Shown: positions 1 to 7,619, numbered from the stretch's first letter. The stretch: 38,767 nucleotides of DNA from an uncultured Verrucomicrobia subdivision 3 bacterium (GCA_937890005.1 CALBZA010000055.1:1-38767); one strand, 5' to 3'. Numbers and translations: made by a program. Notes: generated by a model from the letters alone, not told the origin.

Positions 1-1
1 T

Positions 2-142
2 GAAGTGGATCAAACCAATTTTCGATTGCGACACGTCATGAAGCGCGGCAAAGTCGGCGCATGCGAGGACGGATTCCAAAAGACAGCGCAACTGTTGCAG
101 CGGGAGTATTGTCGTCCGGATTGGAATTACGTTCCCCTGTAG
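2..142 (+). CDS. possible 3' end of a gene cut by the left edge
   Basis: An open frame enters from the left edge and runs 46 codons to a TAG. The peptide (…RGKVGACEDGFQKTAQ…, ending DWNYVPL) has a natural amino-acid composition, and it lies on the same strand as the next four genes. A candidate attC-like palindrome begins about 40 bp after its stop, where a cassette-type gene would end. No family is recognised. A chance open frame of this length is quite possible in GC-rich DNA, so this is only a suggestion. An internal ATG at 38 could also start a 34-residue peptide. Confidence 0.35.
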   Translation, partial: EVDQTNFRLRHVMKRGKVGACEDGFQKTAQLLQREYCRPDWNYVPL

Positions 143-180
143 CTCGGACGTCGCGGGCTCAGCGGTCCACACCCTCCCGT

Positions 181-235
181 GCCTTTCAACCCCGCTTGCC
201 CGCGGCTTGCGGGATACACTGCTTAAAGGTTAGGC
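181..235 (+). repeat. attC-like imperfect palindrome ending in GTTAGGC
   Basis: The segment ends in GTTAGGC (229-235), an exact match to the integron R' core consensus GTTRRRY. It starts with GCCT-ttc-AACC (181-191), which pairs with GGTTAGGC if the three-base insert is bulged out. Inside, CCCGC (191-195) pairs with GCGGG (209-213). The start codon of the next gene lies 7 bp after the core, as in an integron cassette. The degenerate left core and asymmetric spacing keep confidence low. Confidence 0.35.
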
Positions 236-242
236 GATTCTT

Positions 243-605
243 ATGCAGCTCACCATTTCAAGTGTTGATTACGCACCAGAGGAGCTTTATGAGCAGACTC
301 CGATTGTCGTGGACTTGGTGCGTCAGCTTCCCGGCGATGACCGCCCGGATTATTGGCTCGGCAAGGTTCAGCGTCCGATTCGCTACATCAAGGATAATCA
401 CGAGCGAAGCATCACATACCTGATTCTGGCTGCGAGATGGGCAGGGACGCAGATTTCACCCGGCGCAGAGCAGTTGCCTGCAGGCATTGCGTTTGTCATA
501 GACTCATCGCTCCTTGAGGACACCAAGTTGGATTTCAAGAAGTGCGACTACGTCGCCATAGGCATTTCGTCTGAGACATCGGGCGGCAAGAGTGCGCTCC
601 TTTGA
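243..605 (+). CDS. orphan hypothetical protein, 120 aa
   Basis: I do not recognise this protein. It is soluble, acidic and complete: there is no signal peptide or membrane segment. The central part (residues about 35-110, with RPDYWLGKVQRPIRYIKDN and later KKCDYVAIGISSE) looks like a compact alpha/beta domain of the size typical of immunity or cassette-encoded proteins. The start chosen is the first ATG, 7 bp after GTTAGGC. No good Shine-Dalgarno sequence precedes it. The gene is bracketed by a perfect 9-bp inverted repeat, GGTTAGGCG at 228-236 and CGCCTAACC at 665-673, which are integron-type core sequences. An integron-cassette origin is an inference, and no integrase gene is in the window. 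Confidence 0.6.
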   Translation: MQLTISSVDYAPEELYEQTPIVVDLVRQLPGDDRPDYWLGKVQRPIRYIKDNHERSITYLILAARWAGTQISPGAEQLPAGIAFVIDSSLLEDTKLDFKKCDYVAIGISSETSGGKSALL

Positions 606-1451
606 CTCCCGCACTGGCTGGCAGGATTGGCAGAGCATTTGGACTGGGGAAGCCAGAGTGACAACGCCTAACCAAACAAAATAGCTTTGGCAGGAGCGAG
701 CGCGAATTGCGGCGCCGAGCAGGCGTCTTCGGGGTCGCTCTATTCATTTTCATTTGGATTTGAGTGGAGGTGAATCCCGAGGTGGCAAGGCCGTGCGAAT
801 GGAAGTGGCAAAATGTCTGGTGGGGAAAATGGACTCCGCGCAAATGGAATCCGGACACAAGTGCTGGCGGTGGCGTAGCGCGGGCGTTTACGCCTGCGGG
901 TTTCGGCAGCGTCTCTCTGCGTGTTTGGAACCACGCACCGGGACGGTGCCGGAACCCGCAGCCGGGACAGCTGCGCTACACGTTTTGGTCTTCAAGGACG
1001 GGCGCGAATGAAGTATCAGGCGGTTGTGCAGGTGGCTCGACGATTTGTGAAGATGCTGTCGAAGGATCGCGAGCGAAGTACAATCATTGCGAAGCTGAAA
1101 CGCCAAATGAAAAATAAATAGATGCGCCCCCCCCGACCGCACAGTTGTTCGAATGACTGAAACTGATCGTTGCCTTGAGAAGCGCGTCGCCGAAGATGGA
1201 GTCGAGAAATGGTGAATGAAGTGGTGAATGAAGTGTTGAGAAATTTCGCGCACCGGAAGTATTCTCAATTCCAGCCGAAGGACGAGCAATCCATGAACGC
1301 AGCATCAAATCCCAATCACCGCGCAGCGGCCTGGTTTGACAAGGTGGACAGGTCCGCTTCCGCGGATAACCCACGTTCACTGCAACCGAAATCAAACACC
1401 CACTTCGCTTTCATGCGAAGACACAAGGTCTAGATCACAGCGAACGCACAC
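606..1451. other. 846-bp gap: core site, multi-hairpin repeat, no convincing gene
   Basis: This gap contains GCCTAAC at 666-672, a GAGCGA/TCGCTC pair (692-697 with 734-739), the multi-hairpin element at 875-979, and a 12-bp tandem duplication (unit TGGTGAATGAAG) at 1210-1233. The only in-register small frame of interest is 1008-1121, 37 codons beginning MKYQAVVQVARRF and ending in a basic tail KRQMKNK. It has no clear ribosome-binding site and begins directly after the repeat, so I do not call it a gene. Other frames here overlap the palindrome and have unnatural composition. Confidence 0.6.
875..979. repeat. 105-bp nested multi-hairpin (cloverleaf-like) element
   Basis: The element is closed by perfect outer arms GTAGCGC (875-881) and GCGCTAC (973-979). 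Inside are a hairpin GGCG-TTTA-CGCC (883-894), a second long-range stem GCGGGTT (896-902) with AACCCGC (953-959), and within that stem two hairpins, GCAG/CTGC (906-920) and GCACC-gggac-GGTGC (935-949). A fifth short hairpin AGC/GCT occupies 960-972. All pairings were read directly from the sequence. The nesting resembles a folded RNA or a cruciform-forming mobile repeat. Similar GC-rich palindromic repeats are, from memory, dispersed in Verrucomicrobia genomes. Only one copy is seen here. Confidence 0.75.
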
Positions 1452-1760
1452 ATGACTACGACACGATGGATTCTCGCAGCGCCACTGTTCTTCCTCGGTG
1501 CATGGACCATCCTGTATAACTGGCGGCTACTGGTTCTTTTTATTCGCGTGCGCTTTTTCGGTCGCCAGCACCGGTGGGAGTCTTCCGTCCCGCTGTTTGG
1601 TCCCATTTGCATCTGTCTCGGCGCATCTATTGCACCGCCAGCGGAGTTTCTTCGTTGGACGTGGCTTTCCTTTTTCATAGACCCAGCGAGTCACAGGCTG
1701 CTGGTGAGTCTGCCATTTTTGTTTCGAGAGATGGTCTTAACCAAGAAGAAGAATGTATGA
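1452..1760 (+). CDS. small integral membrane protein, 102 aa
   Basis: This is an unrecognised hydrophobic protein. Residues about 7-32 (AAPLFFLGAWTILYNW and the following LLVLFI) form one strong membrane segment. A second hydrophobic stretch follows a basic loop (RVRFFGRQHRW) at about 48-62, and a third lies near 80-92. The C-terminus ends in a lysine cluster. The stop codon overlaps the start of the next gene in an ATGA arrangement (1757-1760), which suggests translational coupling of two small membrane proteins. The start is the first ATG. No family name is offered. Confidence 0.6.
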   Translation: MTTTRWILAAPLFFLGAWTILYNWRLLVLFIRVRFFGRQHRWESSVPLFGPICICLGASIAPPAEFLRWTWLSFFIDPASHRLLVSLPFLFREMVLTKKKNV

Positions 1761-2106
1761 CAATGACGCAGTCCGCAGGACGGAAGAACACCATGACAGA
1801 GACACGCCAGTTTCCTCGCAGAATATTTCTTCCCGGATGGGTTTGGGCGATTGTGTTCGTGCTCACCATTATCGGGACGTCGTTGACGAGGCCTCTTTGG
1901 TTGATCGTGGGTTTGGTTGTTCTCTGATTCAGGGAATTTACGTCTTCCATTTTGTCCGATATCCGGTGTGTCGAGGACGACTTGCATCTCATCGGGCTCC
2001 CGTCTCGCGCACCACACGTTACCGTTTCCAGCTTGCGTGCCCACACTGCCGGGTTATCTGGGATACTGGAGAAGTTCGAAATGATGATGTGTTTTTCAAC
2101 AGCTAG
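1757..2106 (+). pseudogene. small membrane protein with C-terminal CxxC, split by an apparent frameshift
   Basis: From the ATG at 1757 (overlapping the previous stop) the frame encodes a basic N-terminus and two hydrophobic stretches, then stops at 1925-1927 in the middle of the second one (…LIVGLVVL). The -1 frame continues without a break as LIQGIYVFHFVRYPVCRG, completes a natural membrane helix and runs into a soluble tail with CPHC (zinc-ribbon or redox-like), ending at 2106. Joined, the product is about 117 residues. There is no classical slippery heptamer at the junction. A one-base deletion, in the cell or in the assembly, is the simplest explanation. An alternative start is the ATG at 1793. 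Confidence 0.5.
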
Positions 2107-2171
2107 AATCTTGATGATGCCTGCTTCAGAAACCTCGACTTTCCGTGTGGACGACCAGGTCGGTGCAATGA

Positions 2172-2600
2172 ATGATTTGGATCAATAACGTTCTGGCCAG
2201 TCCGGACACGCATATGTCAGATGACGCTTATGATTCCGTGCGCAAGAAGGTCCAGGAGATTTTCGTCGAGCTGGCCGGTGACCGTGCGCGGATGTTGGAC
2301 GGGAGCACGTTTCCCGCGGGCATCACTTCGGCCATCACAGCGGCAATCTCTCGGCCAGACGCGAGCGAGGAGCAGGTTCTTCATGCCGATCAGATTGCTT
2401 TTCATCTCACTGATTGGAATTCCGACGCAGCTTTCCTCGTCGCACTGCATCTATTTCCGGAGCGGTTCACTCCGAAAGAGATTAAGGCAGCCATCGACCT
2501 GTTTCTCGTTCACGTCCCGGCTCACGTCTTCGCGGCGGCAAGACTTGCTGGACGTTCAACTGAGGACATTTTCGGAAAGGACGACGATGGTGAAGCATGA
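2172..2600 (+). CDS. orphan hypothetical protein, 142 aa
   Basis: This is a soluble, mostly helical protein of unknown function. The N-terminal part (after MSDDAYDSVRKKVQEIFVEL) is amphipathic. The middle contains an alanine/isoleucine-rich helix, and the C-terminal half has FLVALHLFPERFTPKEIKAA followed by a further helix pair and an acidic end. A second in-frame ATG at 2214 gives a 128-residue product beginning MSDDAYDSV. The poor ribosome-binding sites do not decide between the two. It is one of several same-strand orphan genes in this left region. I see no catalytic motif. The size would fit an immunity or adaptor protein, but nothing in the sequence shows this. Confidence 0.6.
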   Translation: MIWINNVLASPDTHMSDDAYDSVRKKVQEIFVELAGDRARMLDGSTFPAGITSAITAAISRPDASEEQVLHADQIAFHLTDWNSDAAFLVALHLFPERFTPKEIKAAIDLFLVHVPAHVFAAARLAGRSTEDIFGKDDDGEA

Positions 2601-2724
2601 CCAAGCGATCGGAGTGAAATGGCCTGAGCTCGGAGATTTCGATGGTGATGCAATGCAAACCTCTGTGACTGCGATCACGAGTGCTGCACACGTATCTCAC
2701 TCATTGGTATAACTCATTGCGGCG

Positions 2725-3237
2725 ATGCGAATGTTGAAAAGTTTGCTTCTCATTTTATTGGGTATCATTGGTGTCGTGTTGCTCAAAATGTTCGTGGTTG
2801 AACCGATGACCTGGCACTGGCGCGTTCGCCGAGAGAGCATTGCGACTCTCACTGCCGCAAAGACCACAAATGGCGTTCAGAATGCCGTTGGTCGCCTGGG
2901 CGTGTTTATTCCGATTCGTGACGGATCCTGGATTGCCATCCGGTATCGCGATACGCATGCATTTACGGTCGCATCCCTTGCAGTCGCTCACGACAGCGGT
3001 GGTGGCTGGTATGAGAGCGATCACCACTTCTGCGGCGCTTTCGCCTCCTACCGACAAGACAGACGGCGCATGGACGAAATTCGATCAGAGTTAGTCAAGC
3101 TTGGCGAGGTAGAGACGAATGTCATAACCAGCGCACGACCGGACATCTTTTTGACGTTGGATGCAATAGCTTCTGCTGACTCTCTGGAGGATGCGCGGGC
3201 ACAGTTGTTAAAGCTTGGGTTTGAGCCATTGAAATAA
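2725..3237 (+). CDS. membrane-anchored hypothetical protein, 170 aa
   Basis: The N-terminus is a single strong hydrophobic helix (LKSLLLILLGIIGVVLLKMF, residues about 4-23) preceded by two basic residues, so the protein is either anchored in the inner membrane or carries an uncleaved signal. The remainder (about 145 residues) is soluble and extracytoplasmic, with a mixed alpha/beta pattern: GVFIPIRDGSWIAIRYRD, then GGGWYESDHHFCGAFASYR with a single cysteine, then a helical C-terminus. There is no lipobox. I do not recognise the family. The start is the first ATG (an ATG at 2731 is an alternative). A 7-bp hairpin at 3357-3374 lies downstream. Confidence 0.65.
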   Translation: MRMLKSLLLILLGIIGVVLLKMFVVEPMTWHWRVRRESIATLTAAKTTNGVQNAVGRLGVFIPIRDGSWIAIRYRDTHAFTVASLAVAHDSGGGWYESDHHFCGAFASYRQDRRRMDEIRSELVKLGEVETNVITSARPDIFLTLDAIASADSLEDARAQLLKLGFEPLK

Positions 3238-3356
3238 AAAACGCAGACCGGCATGCCCATGCTCCGATTATGCGGCCTTCAATACGCAGCAGTCATTTCC
3301 ATTAGCTGCTTGAGTCATCCCATCACGAATGCTTGATCTCGTTTTTAGGATGAATA

Positions 3357-3374
3357 AAACGCGGCTGCGCGTTT
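3357..3374. terminator. possible weak terminator hairpin
   Basis: AAACGCG pairs perfectly with CGCGTTT around a GCTG loop. The stem is short, GC-poor at its base and lacks a clear T-tract on either strand. It lies between the orphan gene ending at 3237 and the flavoprotein starting at 3455. Confidence 0.3.
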
Positions 3375-3454
3375 CGATTTGGAACTGATAATAAATCGTA
3401 ATCGTGACAAGCCTCGTACTTGTCTCATGCGAAGAGCTGCATCATTCTCCTCTC

Positions 3455-4876
3455 ATGAGTGGCAAGACAGGGTTTGATTTCGATGTCGCCGTGATCGGTG
3501 GTGGGAGCGGAGGATATGCGGCGGCGCGAACGGCAGCAGCAGCCGGATTGAAAACCGTTGTGATTGAAGGAGGCGAGGAGGTCGGCGGCCTGTGCATCCT
3601 GCGCGGTTGCATGCCGACCAAGGCGATTCTGCACGCCGCGGATGTGATGCATACCGTGAGTCATCCCGAAAAGTTCGGGATCCGAACTGAAGGCGTGACG
3701 TTCGACTTCGCCAAAGTGATGTCCCGCAAGAACACTTTGATCAACGACTTTGCGAGCTATCGCGTTCAGCAGCTCAACAGTGGAAAGTTCGGTTTCATTC
3801 GCGCGCATGCGAGTTTCCTGGATCGTCACACGGTCGAACTGAGACCGTTGCCGGAACAAAAATCGCCCAAAACCATTCGGGCAAAGCATTTCATCATCGC
3901 CAGCGGCTCGCGCGTTGCTCCGTCACCGTTGGCTGCGCTCGATTCAGTCGGCTATCTCACCAGCGATTCCGCGCTCGCTCTGACGCGTCTTCCCAGATCG
4001 ATCATTGTTCTGGGCGGCGGCGCCGTGGCGCTGGAGTTCGCCCAGTTTTTCGCACGGTTCGGCGTGAAAACGACGTTGATTCAGCGGAGCTCGCATGTGT
4101 TGCATGAAATGGACATCGACGCGGCGAACGTGATTGAAGATGCGTTTCGCCAGGAAGGCATCACCGTTTACACGGACACGAAACTGATCGACGCCCGAAT
4201 GCTCGGTTCGCAAAAGGAGGTCACGTTCGAGCAGAACGGCCAGACACACAAAGTGCTAGCCGAGGAAATCTTCTTCGGACTCGGGCGACGTCCCAATGTC
4301 GAATCGCTGAATCTCGATCGTGCCGGAGTGGGGCTGGAGTTTGGCCGGATCAAAACCAACTCCCGCATGCAAACCACAGCCGAGAACATTTACGCTGCCG
4401 GCGATTGCACAGGACTGCACGAGATCGTTCATATCGCGATTCAACAGGGCGACACCGCGGCCAAGAACATCGCGAATCCCGACAAGCCGGTGACAATGGA
4501 TTATCGGTTGCTCACGGAAGTCGTGTTCACCGATCCGCAGATTGCATCGGTTGGCCTGACGGAGAAGCGGGCACATGTCCGGCAGATTCCTTTTCTCGTC
4601 GCGAGCTATCCTTTCAACGACCACGGCAAGTCGCTGATCATGGACGCGGTGAACGGTTTCGTGAAGCTGCTGGCCGATCCGAAGACAGGCGAGATTCTTG
4701 GTGGCGCCTGCGTGGGTCCGCATGGCGGCGAACTCATTCATGAAATCATCGCGGCCATGGCAAAGCACATGACGGTTCAGGAACTCGCTGCAATGCCGCA
4801 TTACCACCCCACCCTCGCGGAGATCTGGACTTATCCGGCTGAAGAACTCGCGGAGCAAATCGGCGGGGCGTCTTAA
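3455..4876 (+). CDS. dihydrolipoamide dehydrogenase-type FAD flavoprotein
   Basis: This is a class I pyridine-nucleotide-disulfide oxidoreductase of 473 aa. It has the FAD-binding GGGSGG (residues 15-20) and a redox-active disulfide in GGLCILRGCMPTK (Cys47 and Cys52, the CxxxxC of lipoamide dehydrogenase and mercuric reductase). An NAD(P)-binding motif VLGGGAVALEFA follows, then AAGDCTG for FAD, and a C-terminal HPTLAE (His451, Glu456) that supplies the catalytic His-Glu pair of the partner subunit. These features indicate oxidation of a dithiol such as dihydrolipoamide with NAD+. The dehydrogenase operon at 8.9-12.3 kb has E1 and E2 but no E3, so this could be its E3. That pairing is inferred. 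The ATG at 3455 is preferred because it puts the FAD fold at the usual distance from the N-terminus; the same frame is open upstream to about 3404. Confidence 0.88.
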   Translation: MSGKTGFDFDVAVIGGGSGGYAAARTAAAAGLKTVVIEGGEEVGGLCILRGCMPTKAILHAADVMHTVSHPEKFGIRTEGVTFDFAKVMSRKNTLINDFASYRVQQLNSGKFGFIRAHASFLDRHTVELRPLPEQKSPKTIRAKHFIIASGSRVAPSPLAALDSVGYLTSDSALALTRLPRSIIVLGGGAVALEFAQFFARFGVKTTLIQRSSHVLHEMDIDAANVIEDAFRQEGITVYTDTKLIDARMLGSQKEVTFEQNGQTHKVLAEEIFFGLGRRPNVESLNLDRAGVGLEFGRIKTNSRMQTTAENIYAAGDCTGLHEIVHIAIQQGDTAAKNIANPDKPVTMDYRLLTEVVFTDPQIASVGLTEKRAHVRQIPFLVASYPFNDHGKSLIMDAVNGFVKLLADPKTGEILGGACVGPHGGELIHEIIAAMAKHMTVQELAAMPHYHPTLAEIWTYPAEELAEQIGGAS

Positions 4877-4913
4877 ATTTGAGGTGGAATTGATAAAATC
4901 AGGTGCAGACACG

Positions 4914-6047
4914 ATGACGATCCAGATGAAGAAAAAACACCGGGTTCTTCTTGTTCCGGAGGAAGCGCTTTACATCGCCTTCAGACTTCCACGCATTCTG
5001 TGCTGTGCCGGATGCGAAGTGGACTTGTTGTCCACCCGGACACATCCCCTGCGTCACAGCCGGTATATATCGAAAAGTATCACGACCGAATCCACGGAGA
5101 CGCTGTTCGATGCGATCGTCGAGGAACTTCGAAATCCAAATTCTCCCTACCGCACCATCATTGTTGTTCCGGAAAATCAGGTGCGCCGACTGGTTGCGAC
5201 CGGAGATGTGAACCTTTTGAAACGATGGCAGCCGGGAACGGTGGATCATCTTTCCCGTGAATTGGTTCTCAGCAAGTTCGGGCTCGAGGCCGCGCAGGTT
5301 CATAAGAACATGTCGATTCCGCTGTCAAAGGTCTGCCATTCCGAAGATGAAGTTCTGGAATTTGGCGACCATGCTGGCTGGCCGATCATTTGCAAACCAT
5401 CCGACAGAGCGGCCGGGCTTGGCGTGGTGAAACTTTCATCGCGCGATGCAATCAACGAACTGAGCGAACCCTTTCCCTTGCTGGTCCAAAAATTCATCGA
5501 AGGCCAGAGAGGTGTCACCGACATGATCTGCGCTCAAGGCCGTCCGCTGGCGTGGCTCACGTCCTATTCCACTCGCAAGGCACGCGGAGAATTCGGCGCT
5601 TCCACGGCGAGATTGTTCAAACCGATGCCGGAACTGAAGCCTCTCATTTACGAGGTGGCGAAACTCACCCGGCTTGAGGGCTTTTGTGGCTTCGATTGGA
5701 TTGAAGAATCCGGAACCGGACGACATTACCTGATTGAAATCCATCCCCGCCCTCCGTCCGGGTTCAGGTTCGGACGATTCTGTGGTGTGGATCTTCCCGG
5801 TGCGGTGGCCGCGTGGCTGGAGGGAGCAACCGATTCCTTCACCCCTTCGTTTCAATCCGACGAAACCGCCATCGACGCCCATTACTTTCCACCCGATCTC
5901 ACACGCTGTTTCAGGGAACGGGACTGGGCCGGACTCAAGTCCTGGCTGCCGGGACGCGGAAGGGCATATGACATGTTCCCGCTCGACGATCCGCTTCTAT
6001 TCTTCCACTGGCTTTTGCCCAGGCTCATGAGAAGAGGTCGCCGCTGA
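4914..6047 (+). CDS. ATP-grasp domain protein of unknown substrate
   Basis: This is a 377-residue protein with an ATP-grasp fold. After an N-terminal Rossmann-like domain (HRVLLVPEEALYIAFRLPRIL, residues about 7-27) come ATP-binding segments WPIICKPSDRAAGLGVVKL and PLLVQKFIEGQRG, and a metal-binding region GFDWIEESG…YLIEIHPRPPSG. ATP-grasp enzymes ligate a carboxylate to an amine or thiol through an acyl phosphate. The usual metal-ligand asparagine of the E-x-N-P-R motif is histidine here, so the metal site is atypical. The gene starts 37 bp after the flavoprotein gene and may be co-transcribed with it. A GTG at 4884 is an alternative start. The ATG at 4914 has an AGGTG eight bases upstream. 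Confidence 0.75.
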   Translation: MTIQMKKKHRVLLVPEEALYIAFRLPRILCCAGCEVDLLSTRTHPLRHSRYISKSITTESTETLFDAIVEELRNPNSPYRTIIVVPENQVRRLVATGDVNLLKRWQPGTVDHLSRELVLSKFGLEAAQVHKNMSIPLSKVCHSEDEVLEFGDHAGWPIICKPSDRAAGLGVVKLSSRDAINELSEPFPLLVQKFIEGQRGVTDMICAQGRPLAWLTSYSTRKARGEFGASTARLFKPMPELKPLIYEVAKLTRLEGFCGFDWIEESGTGRHYLIEIHPRPPSGFRFGRFCGVDLPGAVAAWLEGATDSFTPSFQSDETAIDAHYFPPDLTRCFRERDWAGLKSWLPGRGRAYDMFPLDDPLLFFHWLLPRLMRRGRR

Positions 6048-6118
6048 AATCGTGTGCTTGTCGGAGGCGACACACTTAGGATTGCGCGGCGAATCTGAAA
6101 CCCGGTAACGTCGCGCGC

Positions 6119-6940
6119 GTGAATTCGGCTCACGATTCCATTGGCATCATTGCGGGCAATCGCATGTTGCCTCTGATGTTTGCACGCCAGGCACGAAGCA
6201 TGGGTGTGAAACGTCTCGTTGCCGCTGCGTTCGAAGGCGAAACGGATCCAGCCCTCGCCGGACTGGTGGATGAAATCGTCTGGCTGCGTGTCGGCCAGCT
6301 TTCGAAGCTGATCTCCACTTTCACCGATCGCGGCGTGACACGATGCGTGATGGTCGGGCAGATCGCGCCACGAAATCTCTACGATGTTCGCCCGGACCTG
6401 CGCGCCATGGCGCTGCTCCTCAAACTCAAGGAAAAGAACGCGCACACGATTTTCGGAGGCATTGCAGACGAATTGAAAAAGGACGGCGTCGAGTTGATCG
6501 AGGCCACGCCCTGGCTGAAGCCACTGATGCCGGGCGCCGGATTTCATATCGGTCCAAAGCTTTCCTCGGAACAACGTGACGACGTTGAATTCGGTTATCG
6601 CATTGCGAAGGAGGTTTCGCGACTGGAAATCGGGCAGATCGCTGTTGTGAAGGATGGCACGGTGCTGGCCGTGGAGGGATTTGAAGGCACGGACAAATGC
6701 CTCGCACGCGGCGGCGAACTGGCCGGAAAGAAAGGCGGCGCGGTGGCGGTGAAGGTTGCCAAGTTGAATCACGACATGCGATTCGACATTCCCTGCATCG
6801 GTTCCAAAACGCTGGAAACATGCGCAGCCTCAGGCATTTCCGTCCTGGCGCTCGAAGCGGGCCGCACCTTGCTGCTGGAACAGGAAGCTTGCGAAGCGAT
6901 TGCCAAAAAAAATAAGATCGCCGTCACAACAATCGGGTAA
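6119..6940 (+). CDS. lpxI: UDP-2,3-diacylglucosamine pyrophosphatase LpxI
   Basis: This 273-residue protein matches the LpxI (DUF1009) family over its whole length: IGIIAGNRMLPLMFARQA at the N-terminus, VGQIAPRNLYDVRPD in the middle, a central AHTIFGGIADEL, and the C-terminal block HDMRFDIPCIGSKTLE. The aspartates there fit the conserved catalytic region of the family. LpxI hydrolyses UDP-2,3-diacylglucosamine to lipid X in lipid A synthesis, replacing LpxH in many bacteria, so the organism probably makes lipopolysaccharide. The start is a GTG. Neighbouring lpxA or lpxB, common partners of lpxI, are absent from this stretch. The next gene begins 38 bp downstream. Confidence 0.9.
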   Translation: MNSAHDSIGIIAGNRMLPLMFARQARSMGVKRLVAAAFEGETDPALAGLVDEIVWLRVGQLSKLISTFTDRGVTRCVMVGQIAPRNLYDVRPDLRAMALLLKLKEKNAHTIFGGIADELKKDGVELIEATPWLKPLMPGAGFHIGPKLSSEQRDDVEFGYRIAKEVSRLEIGQIAVVKDGTVLAVEGFEGTDKCLARGGELAGKKGGAVAVKVAKLNHDMRFDIPCIGSKTLETCAASGISVLALEAGRTLLLEQEACEAIAKKNKIAVTTIG

Positions 6941-6978
6941 GCCTCAAGCCGGCTCCCTGCAGAATTGAATTTACTACG

Positions 6979-7482
6979 ATGCTCACCGCACACGAACTAT
7001 TTGGATTCATGTCGTCTTCGCTGGCGAATGAAATCATCAACTTCATTGCCGAAACCGAAAAGCCCACCTACAAGGCGACATTGACCGCGGTCGCAGACTC
7101 ACGCCGTGTCCGCGCGGTTTTCATGGAGCGTCAGTCGAAACCCCAGCGCCATGCGGCGATGATTTCATCGCTCTCGAAGCCGAACCTTGAACTCGCCGCC
7201 GGCAACATCCTGCGCACGTGGCTCGTGAAAAAGCATCGCTCGATGCTCGTTGATTTTCTGACGGCGCTCGAAATCAAGCATGAGGAAGGCGTCGTGGAAG
7301 ATCTGCCTGAGACTGTGGATGACGCGAAGTTGAAGGGCGCTGTCGAAACGTTGCTGGGCAAGTATCCGCACGAGGCTGTTTCGGTTTATCTAAATGCGTT
7401 CAACGAGATGAACCAGGCGAACTGGGCGAATCTCAAGACGCTGCTGGAAAACGATTCCCGGCTCCAGTTGGGCGGACAATAG
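6979..7482 (+). CDS. conserved-looking helical protein, 167 aa
   Basis: This is an unrecognised, mainly helical soluble protein. It begins MLTAHELFGFMSSSLANEII and contains basic helices (KPQRHAAMISSLSKPNLELA, then LRTWLVKKHRSMLVDFLTAL) and an acidic segment EEGVVEDLPETVDDAKL before a C-terminal helix. This composition suggests a cytoplasmic protein. It follows lpxI by 38 bp on the same strand and is closed by a strong terminator at 7504-7539, so it is probably the last gene of the transcript that includes lpxI. No motif gives a function. Confidence 0.75.
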   Translation: MLTAHELFGFMSSSLANEIINFIAETEKPTYKATLTAVADSRRVRAVFMERQSKPQRHAAMISSLSKPNLELAAGNILRTWLVKKHRSMLVDFLTALEIKHEEGVVEDLPETVDDAKLKGAVETLLGKYPHEAVSVYLNAFNEMNQANWANLKTLLENDSRLQLGGQ

Positions 7483-7503
7483 TTCCCGCAAAAGCTTTGA
7501 AGT

Positions 7504-7539
7504 TCAGGAGGCCGCCAGCCTCCTGAGCTTTTCATTTTT
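7504..7539 (+). terminator. intrinsic terminator after the lpxI-side transcript
   Basis: TCAGGAGGC (7504-7512) pairs perfectly with GCCTCCTGA (7518-7526) around a CGCCA loop and is followed by GCTTTTCATTTTT. This is a 9-bp GC-rich stem with a U-rich tail on the + strand, 21 bp after the stop codon at 7482. Confidence 0.85.
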
Positions 7540-7587
7540 CAGACGACAGGCAGGCAATCCGAACCGCGCGCTCTAAAGGTTTCAGCC

Positions 7588-7619
7588 AAAAGGAAAGGCC
7601 GCTCCACTCAGAGCGGCCT
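7588..7619 (-). terminator. intrinsic terminator on the - strand
   Basis: AGGCCGCTC (7596-7604) and GAGCGGCCT (7611-7619) form a perfect 9-bp stem with a 6-nt loop. On the - strand the stem is followed by TTTCCTTTT. It could end read-through from endonuclease IV (stop at 7892) or, given the 270-bp distance, a separate small RNA. Confidence 0.7.

Noticed and set aside
754..1117. Overlapping + strand frames of 85-117 codons
   Set aside because: They run straight across the multi-hairpin element at 875-979, so their codons are dictated by the palindrome. Composition is not protein-like.
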